In this document: one piece after another, positions 1 to 10,248 of the stretch
Numbering within the stretch: the first letter of the stretch is position 1
How the letters are laid out: each line of letters opens with the position of its first letter
From: Amblyomma americanum
Taxonomy: Eukaryota; Arthropoda; Arachnida; Ixodida; Ixodidae
DNA length: 64,000 bases
NCBI RefSeq assembly: GCF_052857255.1
Contig: NW_027526680.1
Span: forward strand, 1-64,000
Reading direction: 5' to 3'
The notes under the pieces: generated by a model
The model's input: the letters and a program-made list of their open reading frames with translations, nothing else
The model's database searches: none
What the model was told of the DNA's origin: nothing
Translations under genes and position numbers: made by a program

Positions 1-2097
1 ATTCCGGCTCAAACAACGGGAGAACAAATCGTTTTAGATTGAAAACAATCAAGATTCACGAGCCATCGATTACAAATTCCGTCGAAGAGTAGACCAAAGA
101 GAAAAAGCTGTAAACTTTTTCTCTCAAACTGCGCGAAAAACTTGTATTTCCGGCTTCAAAACAACGGGATAACATCGTTTTTAAGATCGAAAAACAATCA
201 AGATTCACGAAGCATCGATTTTACAAGTCGTCGAAGAGTAGACGAGAGAAAGGTGAGTAAACTTTTTTCTCTCAGAACTGCGCGGAAAAACTTGTAATTC
301 CGGCTCAAAACAACGGGATACATCGTTTTAGATCGACACTATCAAGATTCACGAGCATCGATTTTACAAAGTCGTCGAAGGAGTAGACGAGGAAAGGCTG
401 TAAACTTTTTTCTCTCAGAACTGCGCGAAAACTTGTATTCCGGCTCAAAACAGGGATACATCGTTTTAGATCGACACTATCAAGATTCACGAGCATCGAT
501 TTTACAAGTCGTCGAAGGAGTAGACGAGAGAAAGGTTTGTAAACTTTTTCTCTCAGAACTGCGCGAAAACTTGTATTCCGGGCTCAAAACAACGGGATAC
601 ATCGTTTTAGATCGACACTATCAAGAATCACGAGCATCGATTTTACAAGTCGTCGAAGAGTAGACGAGAGAAAGGTGTAAAACTTTTTCTCTCAGAAACT
701 GCGCGGAAAACTTGTATTCCGGCTCAAAACAACGGGATACATCGTTTTAGATCGACACATATCAAGATTTCACGAGCATCGAATTTTACAAAGTCGTCCG
801 AAGAGTAGACGAGAGAAAGGTTGTAAAACTTTTTCTCTCAGAACTGCGCGAAAACTTTGTATTCCGGCTCAAAACAACGGGATACATCGTTTTAGATCGA
901 AAACTATCAAGATTCCACGAGCATCGATTTTACCAAATCGTCGAAGAGGTCGACAAGAAAAGCTGTTAAACTTTTTTCTCTCAGAAAACTGCGCGAAAAC
1001 TTGTTATTCCGGCTCAAAACAACGGGATACATCGTTTTTAGATCGACACTATCAAGATTCACGAGCATAGATTTTTACAAGTCGTCGAAGAGTAGACGAG
1101 AGAAAGGTTGTAAAACTTTTTTCTCTCAAAACTGCGCGAAAACTTGTATTCCGGCTCAAAAACAACGGGATACATCGTTTTAGATCGACACTATCAAGAT
1201 TCACGAGCATCGATTTTACAAGTCGTCGAAGAGTAGACGAGAGAAAGGTGTAAACTTTTTCTCTCAGAACTGCGCGAAAAACTTGTATTCCGGCTCAAAA
1301 CAACGGGATACATCGTTTTTAGATCGAAACAATCAAGATTCACGAGCATCGATTACAAAATCGTCGAAGAGTAGACAGAAAAAGCTGTAAAACTTTTTCT
1401 CTCAGAACTGCGCGAAAACTTGTATTCCGGCTCAAAAACAACGGGATTACATCGTTTTTAGATCGAAACAATCAAGATTCACGAGCATCGAATTTTACAA
1501 GTCGTCGAAGAGTAGACGAGAGAAAGGTGTAAAACTTTTTCTCTCAGAACTGCGCGAAAACTTGTATTCCGGCTCAAAACAACGGGATACATCGTTTTAG
1601 ATCGGACGCTATCAAGATTCACGAGCATCGATTTTTACAAGTCGTCGAAGAGTAGACGAGAGAAAGGTGTAAACTTTTTCTCTCAGAACTGCGCGAAAAA
1701 CTTGTATTCCGGCTCAAAAACAAACGGGATACATCGTTTTAGATCGAAAACAATCAAGATTCACGAGCATCGATTTTACAAAATCGTCGAAGAGTAGACA
1801 AGAAAAAGCTGAAAACTTTTTTCTCTCAGAACTGCGCGAAAAAACTTGTATTCCGGCTCAAATCAACGGGATACATCGTTTTAGATCGAAACAATCAAGA
1901 TTCACGAGCATCGATTTTACAAATCGTCGAAGAGTAGACAAGAAAAAGCTGTAAACTTTTTCTCTCAGAACTGCGCGAAAAACTTGTATTCCGGCCTCAA
2001 AACAACGGGATACATCGTTTTAGATCGGACACTATCAAGATTCACGAGCATCGATTTTACAAGTCGTCGAAGAGTAGACGAGAGAAAGGGTGTAAAC
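1..2097. repeat. Error-rich satellite segment at the window edge
   Basis: The units here are the same satellite but carry many single-base insertions, mostly lengthened homopolymers and doubled bases. Order and diagnostic variants match 17452 to about 19480. Examples are an ATTACAAA deletion variant near 85, GTCGACAAG near 950, CATAGATT near 1066 and GACGCTATC near 1605. Between positions 50 and 1606 this copy is 60 bases longer than its partner (17501 to 18997), about 4% net insertion. At 2097/2098 a unit lacks 11 nt between TGTAAAC and GAACTGCG, and from there on spacing is clean at 137. The pattern fits raw long-read error at an unpolished contig end better than biological divergence. Confidence 0.85.
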
Positions 2098-2669
2098 GAA
2101 CTGCGCGAAAACTTGTATTCCGGCTCAAAACAACGGGATACATCGTTTTAGATCGACACTATCAAGATTCACGAGCATCGATTTTACAAGTCGTCGAAGA
2201 GTAGACGAGAGAAAGGTGTAAACTTTTTCTCTCAGAACTGCGCGAAAACTTGTATTCCGGCTCAAAACAACGGGATACATCGTTTTAGATCGACACTATC
2301 AAGATTCACGAGCATCGATTTTACAAGTCGTCGAAGAGTAGACGAGAGAAAGGTGTAAACTTTTTCTCTCAGAACTGCGCGAAAACTTGTATTCCGGCTC
2401 AAAACAACGGGATACATCTTTTTAGATCGACACTATCAAGATTCACGAGCATCGATTTTACAAGTCGTCGAAGAGTAGACGAGAGAAAGCTGTAAACTTT
2501 TTCTCTCAGAACTGCGCGAAAACTTGTATTCCGGCTCAAAACAACGGGATACATCGTTTTAGATCGACACTATCAAGATTCACGAGCATAGATTTTACAA
2601 GTCGTCGAAGAGTAGACGAGAGAAAGGTGTAAACTTTTTCTCTCAGAACTGCGCGAAAACTTGTATTCC

Positions 2670-2806
2670 GGCTCAAAACAACGGGATACATCGTTTTAGA
2701 TCGACACTATCAAGATTCACGAGCATCGATTTTACAAGTCGTCGAAGAGTAGACGAGAGAAAGGTGTAAACTTTTTCTCTCAGAACTGCGCGAAAACTTG
2801 TATTCC
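2670..2806. repeat. Reference type A unit (137 bp)
   Basis: A clean example of the commonest unit. It starts GGCTCAAAACAACGGG and contains GATCGACACTATC, CACGAGCATCGATTTTAC, AAGTCGTCGAAGAG, TAGACGAGAGAAAGGTG, TAAACTTTTTCTCTCAG and AACTGCGCGAAAACTTG, ending TATTCC. It has 28 C, 29 G and 11 CpG steps (counting the one at the junction). Positions elsewhere in this annotation are numbered on this unit. Confidence 0.97.
2733..2802. repeat. Nested inverted repeat within the satellite unit
   Basis: Two inverted repeats share almost the same centre. The outer arms are TACAAGT (2733-2739) and ACTTGTA (2796-2802), 7 bp perfect. The inner arms are GAGAGAAA (2755-2762) and TTTCTCTC (2774-2781), 8 bp perfect with an 11-nt loop. 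Their centres differ by half a base. Between the arms, TCG/CGA and AGT/ACT also pair in the outer register, with a one-base shift to the inner stem. The structure covers unit positions 64-133 and recurs in most type A units. Single-stranded it could fold into an imperfect hairpin; supercoiled DNA could extrude a cruciform. No function is shown. Confidence 0.75.
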
Positions 2807-4999
2807 GGCTCAAAACAACGGGATACATCGTTTTAGATCGAAACAATCAAGATTCACGAGCATCGAGTTTACAAATCGTCGAAGAGTAGACAAGAAAAAA
2901 GCTGTAAACTTTTTCTCTCAGAACTGCGCGAAAACTTGTATTCCGGCTCAAAACAACGGGATACATCGTTTTAGATCGAAACAATCAAGATTCACGAGCA
3001 TCGATTTTACAAGTCGTCGAAGAGTAGACGAGAGAAAGGTGTAAACTTTTTCTCTCAGAACTGCGCGAAAACTTGTATTCCGGCTCAAAACAACGGGATA
3101 CATCGTTTTAGATCGACACTATCAAGATTCACGAGCATCGATTTTACAAGTCGTCGAAGAGTAGACGAGAGAAAGGTGCAAACTTTTTCTCTCAGAACTG
3201 CGCGAAAACTTGTATTCCGGCTCAAAACAACGGGATACATCGTTTTAGATTGAAACAATCAAGATTCACGAGCATCGATTTTACAAATCGTCGAAGAGTA
3301 GACAAGAAAAAGCTGAAAACTTTTTCTCTCAGAACTGCGCGAAAACTTGTATTCCGGCTCAAATCAACGGGATACATCGTTTTAGATCGAAACAATCAAG
3401 ATTCACGAGCATCGATTTTACAAATCGTCGAAGAGTAGACAAGAAAAAGCTGTAAACTTTTTCTCTCAGAACTGCGCGAAAACTTGTATTCCGGCTCAAA
3501 ACAACGGGATACATCGTTTTAGATCGAAACAATCAAGATTCACGAGCATCGATTTTACAAGTCGTCGAAGAGTAGACGAGAGAAAGGTGTAAACTTTTTC
3601 TCTCAGAACTGCGCGAAAACTTGTATTCCGGCTCAAAACAACGGGATACATCGTTTTAGATCGAAACAATCAAGATTCACGAGCATCGATTTTACAAATC
3701 GTCGAAGAGTAGACAAGAAAAAGCTGAAAACTTTTTCTCTCAGAACTGCGCGAAAACTTGTATTCCGGCTCAAATCAACGGGATACATCGTTTTAGATCG
3801 ACACTATCAAGATTCACGAGCATCGATTTTACAAGTCGTCCAAGAGTAGACGAGAGAAAGGTGTAAACTTTTTCTCTCAGAACTGCGCGAAAACTTGTAT
3901 TCCGGCTCAAATCAACGGGATACATCGTTTTAGATCGACACTATCAAGATTCACGAGCATCGATTTTACAAGTCGTCGAAGAGTAGACGAGAGAAAGGTG
4001 TAAACTTTTTCTCTCAGAACTGCGCGAAAACTTGTATTCCGCCTCAAATCAACGGGATACATCGTTTTAGATCGAAACAATCAAGATTCACGAGCATCGA
4101 TTTTACAAGTCGTCGAAGAGTAGACGAGAGAAAGGTGTAAACTTTTTCTCTAAGAACTGCGCGAAAACTTGTATTCCGGCTCAAATCAACGGGATACATC
4201 GTTTTAGATCGACACTATCAAGATTCACGAGCATCGATTTTACAAGTCGTCGAAGAGTAGACGAGAGAAAGGTGTAAACTTTTTCTCTCAGAACTGCGCG
4301 AAAACTTGTATTCCGGCTCAAATCAACGGGATACATCGTTTTAGATCGACACTATCAAGATTCACGAGCATCGATTTTACAAGTCGTCGAAGAGTAGACG
4401 AGAGAAAGGTGTAAACTTTTTCTCTCAGAACTGCGCGAAAACTTGTATTCTGGCTCAAATCAACGGGATACATCGTTTTAGATCGAAACAATCAAGATTC
4501 ACGAGCATCGATTTTACAAATCGTCGAAGGGTAGACAAGAAAAAGCTGAAAACTTTTTCTCTCAGAACTGCGCGAAAACTTGTATTCCGGCTCAAATCAA
4601 CGGGATACATCGTTTTAGATCGACACTATCAAGATTCACGAGCATCGATTTTACAAGTCGTCGAAGAGTAGACGAGAGAAAGGTGTAAACTTTTTCTCTC
4701 AGAACTGCGCGAAAACTTGTATTCCGGCTCAAATCAACGGGATACATCGTTTTAGATCGACACTATCAAGATTCACGAGCATCGATTTTACAAGTCGTCG
4801 AAGAGTAGACGAGAGAAAGGTGTAAACTTTTTCTCTCAGAACTGCGCGAAAACTTGTATTCCGGCTCAAATCAACGGGATACATCGTTTTAGATCGACAC
4901 TATCAAGATTCACGAGCATCGATTTTACAAGTCGTCGAAGAGTAGACGAGAGAAAGGTGTAAACTTTTTCTCTCAGAACTGCGCGAAAACTTGTATTCC

Positions 5000-5136
5000 G
5001 GCTCAAAACAACGGGATACATCGTTTTAGATCGAAACAATCAAGATTCACGAGCATCGATTTTACAAATCGTCGAAGAGTAGACAAGAAAAAGCTGTAAA
5101 CTTTTTCTCTCAGAACTGCGCGAAAACTTGTATTCC
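5000..5136. repeat. Reference type B unit (137 bp)
   Basis: A clean type B unit with GAAACAATC, ACAAATCGTCG and GACAAGAAAAAGCTG. The change in the purine block shifts but keeps the inner dyad: AGAAAAAG (5086-5093) pairs with CTTTTTCT (5101-5108) around a 7-nt loop. The outer arm becomes TACAAAT, so that pairing is weakened by one mismatch. B right-half markers (AAATCGTCG with AAGAAAAAGCTG) almost always travel together. Confidence 0.93.
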
Positions 5137-6905
5137 GGCTCAAATCAACGGGATACATCGTTTTAGATCGACACTATCAAGATTCACGAGCATCGATTTT
5201 ACAAGTCGTCGAAGAGTAGACGAGAGAAAGGTGTAAACTTTTTCTCTCAGAACTGCGCGAAAACTTGTATTCCGGCTCAAATCAACGGGATACATCGTTT
5301 TAGATCGACACTATCAAGATTCACGAGCATCGATTTTACAAGTCGTCGAAGAGTAGACGAGAGAAAGGTGTAAACTTTTTCTCTCAGAACTGCGCGAAAA
5401 CTTGTATTCCGGCTCAAAACAACGGGATACATCGTTTTAGATCGAAACAATCAAGATTCACGAGCATCGATTTTACAAATCGTCGAAGAGTAGACAAGAA
5501 AAAGCTGTAAACGTTTTCTCTCAGAACTTCGCGAAAACTTGTATTCCGGCTCAAATCAACGGGATACATCGTTTTAGATCGAAACAATCAAGATTCACGA
5601 GCATCGATTTTACAAATCGTCGAAGAGTAGACAAGAAAAAGCTGTAAACTTTTTCTCTCAGAACTGCGCGAAAACTTGTATTCCGGCTCAAATCAACGGG
5701 ATACATCGTTTTAGATCGACACTATCAAGATTCACGAGCATCGATTTTACAAGTCGTCGAAGAGTAGACGAGAGAAAGGTGTAAACTTTTTCTCTCAGAA
5801 CTGCGCGAAAACTTGTATTCCGGCTCAAATCAACGGGATACATCGTTTTAGATCGACACTATCAAGATTCACGAGCATCGATTTTACAAGTCGTCGAAGA
5901 GTAGACGAGAGAAAGGTGTAAACTTTTTCTCTCAGAACTGCGCGAAAACTTGTATTCCGGCTCAAAACAACGGGATACATCGTTTTAGATCGAAACAATC
6001 AAGATTCACGAGCATCGATTTTACAAATCGTCGAAGAGTAGACAAGAAAAAGCTGTAAACTTTTTCTCTCAGAACTGCGCGAAAACTTGTATTCCGGCTC
6101 AAATCAACGGGATACATCGTTTTAGATCGACACTATCAAGATTCACGAGCATCGATTTTACAAGTCGTCGAAGAGTAGACGAGAGAAAGGTGTAAACTTT
6201 TTCTCTCAGAACTGCGCGAAAACTTGTATTCCGCTCAAATCAACGGGATACATCGTTTTAGATCGACACTATCAAGATTCACGAGCATCGATTTTACAAG
6301 TCGTCGAAGAGTAGACGAGAGAAAGGTGTAAACTTTTTCTCTCAGAACTGCGCGAAAACTTGTATTCCGGCTCAAATCAACGGGATACATCGTTTTAGAT
6401 CGACACTATCAAGATTCACGAGCATCGATTTTACAAGTCGTCGAAGAGTAGACGAGAGAAAGGTGTAAACTTTTTCTCTCAGAACTGCGCGAAAACTTGT
6501 ATTCCGGCTCAAAACAACGGGATACATCGTTTTAGATCGAAACTATCAAGATTCACGAGCATCGATTTTACAAGTCGTCGAAGAGTAGACGAGAGAAAGG
6601 TGTAAACTTTTTCTCTCAGAACTGCGCGAAAACTTGTATTCCGGCTCAAAACAACGGGATACATCGTTTTAGATCGAAACAATCAAGATTCACGAGCATC
6701 GATTTTACAAATCGTCGAAGAGTAGACAAGAAAAAGCTGTAAACTTTTTCTCTCAGAACTGCGCGAAAACTTGTATTCCGGCTCAAATCAACGGGATACA
6801 TCGTTTTAGATCGACACTATCAAGATTCACGAGCATCGATTTTACAAGTCGTCGAAGAGTAGACGAGAGAAAGGTGTAAACTTTTTCTCTCAGAACTGCG
6901 CGAAA

Positions 6906-9097
6906 ACTCGTCTTCCGGCTCAAAACAACGGGATACATTGTTTTAGAGCGAAACTATCAAGATTCACGAGCATCGATTTTACAAGTCGTCGAAGAGTAGA
7001 CGAGAGAAAGGTGTAAACTTTTTCTCTCAGAACTTCGCGAAAACTTGTATTCCGGCTCAAATCAACGGGATACATCGTTTTAGATCGACACTATCAATAT
7101 TCACGAGCATCGATTTTACAAATCGTCGAAGAGTAGACAAGAAAAAGCTGTAAACTTTTTCTCTCAGAACTGCGCGAAAACTTGTATTCCGGCTCAAATC
7201 AACGGGATACATCGTTTTAGATCGAAACTATCAAGATTCACGAGCATCGATTTTACAAGTCGTCGAAGAGTAGACGAGAGAAAGGTGTAAACTTTTTCTC
7301 TCAGAACTGCGCGAAAACTTGTATTCCGGCTCAAAACAACGGGATACATCGTTTTAGATCGAAACAATCAAGATTCACGAGCATCGATTTTACAAATCGT
7401 CGAAGAGTAGACAAGAAAAAGCTGTAAACTTTTTCTCTCAGAACTGCGCGAAAACTTGTATTCCGGCTCAAATCAACGGGATACATCGTTTTAGATCGAC
7501 ACTATCAAGATTCACGAGCATCGATTTTACAAGTCGTCGAAGAGTAGACGAGAGAAAGGTGTAAACTTTTTCTCTCAGAACTGCGCGAAAACTCGTCTTC
7601 CGGCTCAAAACAACGGGATACATTGTTTTAGAGCGAAACTATCAAGATTCACGAGCATCGATTTTACAAGTCGTCGAAGAGTAGACGAGAGAAAGGTGTA
7701 AACTTTTTCTCTCAGAACTTCGCGAAAACTTGTATTCCGGCTCAAATCAACGGGATACATCGTTTTAGATCGACACTATCAAGATTCACGAGCATCGATT
7801 TTACAAATCGTCGAAGAGTAGACAAGAAAAAGCTGTAAACTTTTTCTCTCAGAACTGCGCGAAAACTTGTATTCCGGCTCAAATCAACGGGATACATCGT
7901 TTTAGATCGACACTATTAAGATTCACGAGCATCGATTTTACAAGTCGTCGAAGAGTAGACGAGAGAAAGGTGTAAACTTTTTCTCTCAGAACTGCGCGAA
8001 AACTCGTCTTCCGGCTCAAAACAACGGGATACATTGTTTTAGAGCGAAACCATCAAGATTCACGAGCATCGATTTTACAAGTCGTCGAAGAGTAGACGAG
8101 AGAAAGGTGTAAACTTTTTCTCTCAGAACTTCGCGAAAACTTGCATTCCGGCTCAAATCAACGGGATACATCGTTTTAGATCGACACTATCAAGATTCAC
8201 GAGCATCGATTTTACAAATCGTCGAAGAGTAGACAAGAAAAAGCTGTAAACTTTTTCTCTCAGAACTGCGCGAAAACTTGTATTCCGGCTCAAATCAACG
8301 GGATACATCGTTTTAGATCGAAACTATCAAGATTCACGAGCATCGATTTTACAAGTCGTCGAAGAGTAGACGAGAGAAAGGTGTAAACTTTTTCTCTCAG
8401 AACTGCGCGAAAACTTGTATTCCGGCTCAAAACAACGGGATACATCGTTTTAGATCGAAACAATCAAGATTCACGAGCATCGATTTTACAAATCGTCGAA
8501 GAGTAGACAAGAAAAAGCTGTAAACTTTTTCTCTCAGAACTGCGCGAAAACTTGTATTCCGGCTCAAATCAACGGGATACATCGTTTTAGATCGACACTA
8601 TCAAGATTCACGAGCATCGATTTTACAAGTCGTCGAAGAGTAGACGAGAGAAAGGTGTAAACTTTTTCTCTCAGAACTGCGCGAAAACTCGTCTTCCGGC
8701 TCAAAACAACGGTATACATTGTTTTAGAGCGAAACTATCAAGATTCACGAGCATCGATTTTACAAGTCGTCGAAGAGTAGACGAGAGAAAGGTGTAAACT
8801 TTTTCTCTCAGAACTTCGCGAAAACTTGTATTCCGGCTCAAATCAACGGGATACATCGTTTTAGATCGACACTATCAAGATTCACGAGCATCGATTTTAC
8901 AAATCGTCGAAGAGTAGACAAGAAAAAGCTGTAAACTTTTTCTCTCAGAACTGCGCGAAAACTTGTATTCCGGCTCAAATCAACGGGATACATCGTTTTA
9001 GATCGACACTATCAAGATTCACGAGCATCGATTTTACAAGTCGTCGAAGAGTAGACGAGAGAAAGGTGTAAACTTTTTCTCTCAGAACTGCGCGAAA
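6906..9097. repeat. Domain A 8-unit higher-order repeat, two copies of 1096 bp
   Basis: The marker ACTCGTCTTCC occurs at 6906, 7591, 8002 and 8687, i.e. spaced 685, 411 and 685 bp (5, 3 and 5 units). The 8-unit order therefore repeats at exactly 1096 bp: copy one is 6906-8001 and copy two 8002-9097. Each marker is followed by a unit with GAGCGAAAC and AACTTCGCG, then by a mosaic unit with a type A left half and type B right half. A third copy does not follow, since 9098 has the ordinary ACTTGTATTCC. Small differences mark the copies, such as ACTATTAAG at 7912 and AAACCATC near 8046. Confidence 0.85.
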
Positions 9098-10248
9098 ACT
9101 TGTATTCCGGCTCAAATCAACGGGATACATCGTTTTAGATCGACACTATCAAGATTCACGAGCATCGATTTTACAAGTCGTCGAAGAGTAGAGGAGAGAA
9201 AGGTGTAAACTTTTTCTCTCAGAACTGCGCGAAAACTTGTATTCCGGCTCAAAACAACGGGATACATCGTTTTAGATCGAAACTATCAAGATTCACGAGC
9301 ATCGATTTTACAAGTCGTCGAAGAGTAGACGAGAGAAAGGTGTAATCTTTTTCTCTCAGAACTGCGCGAAAACTTGTATTCCGGCTCAAAACAACGGGAT
9401 ACATCGTTTTAGATCGAAACAATCAAGATTCACGAGCATCGATTTTACAAATCGTCGAAGAGTAGACAAGAAAAAGCTGTAAACTTTTTCTCTCAGAACT
9501 GCGCGAAAACTTGTATTCCGGCTCAAATCAACGGGATACATCGTTTTAGATCGACACTATCAAGATTCACGAGCATCGATTTTACAAGTCGTCGAAGAGT
9601 AGAGGAGAGAAAGGTGTAAACTTTTTCTCTCAGAACTGCGCGAAAACTTGTATTCCGGCTCAAAACAACGGGATACATCGTTTTAGATCGAAACTATCAA
9701 GATTCACGAGCATCGATTTTACAAGTCGTCGAAGAGTAGACGAGAGAAAGGTGTAATCTTTTTCTCTCAGAACTGCGCGAAAACTTGTATTCCGGCTCAA
9801 AACAACGGGATACATCGTTTTAGATCGAAACAATCAAGATTCACGAGCATCGATTTTACAAATCGTCGAAGAGTAGACAAGAAAAAGCTGTAAACTTTTT
9901 CTCTCAGAACTGCGCGAAAACTTGTATTCCGGCTCAAATCAACGGGATACATCGTTTTAGATCGACACTATCAAGATTCACGAGCATCGATTTTACAAGT
10001 CGTCGAAGAGTAGACGAGAGAAAGGTGTAAACTTTTTCTCTCAGAACTGCGCGAAAACTTGTATTCCGGCTCAAATCAACGGGATACATCGTTTTAGATC
10101 GACACTATCAAGATTCACGAGCATCGATTTTACAAGTCGTCGAAGAGTAGACGAGAGAAAGGTGTAAACTTTTTCTCTCAGAACTGCGCGAAAACTTGTA
10201 TTCCGGCTCAAATCAACGGGATACATCGTTTTAGATCGAAACTACCAA
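7098..10248. repeat. 23-unit tandem duplication (3151 bp), first unit
   Basis: This block matches the next one at an offset of exactly 3151 bp (23 x 137). Shared rare variants include CACTATTAAG (7911 and 11062), ACTCGTCTTC (7591 and 10742), TTGCATTCC (C at 8144 and 11295), GAGGAGAG (9191 and 12342) and TGTAATC (9341 and 12492). The left edge lies between TCAATATT at 7094, whose partner reads TACCAAGATT, and the matching AAATCGTCG. The corresponding stretch of the second A-B block (24485 onward) is present only once. Confidence 0.88.
9073..10012. repeat. 3-unit (411 bp) tandem duplication
   Basis: GAGGAGAG at 9191 recurs at 9602, and TGTAATC at 9341 recurs at 9752, both 411 bp apart (3 x 137). 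The match runs from about 9073/9484 and stops at 10013, where the third copy reads GACGAGAG, giving about 2.3 copies of a three-unit block (type A with GAGGAGAG, an A-like unit with GTGTAATC, then type B). It is nested inside the 3151-bp duplication and absent from the second A-B block, where GAGGAGAG occurs once (26578). Confidence 0.85.

Noticed and set aside
2531..2552. CENP-B box-like site around CCGGCTCAAAACAACGGG
   Set aside because: Only the CGGG half agrees with the known core TTCGNNNNANNCGGG; the TTCG half and the central A are absent.
2670..2806. Phased A/T tracts suggesting intrinsic DNA curvature
   Set aside because: Tracts at unit positions about 5-8, 24-27, 61-64, 103-107 and 124-127 are only partly spaced by whole helical turns. 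Without a curvature calculation this is not supported.
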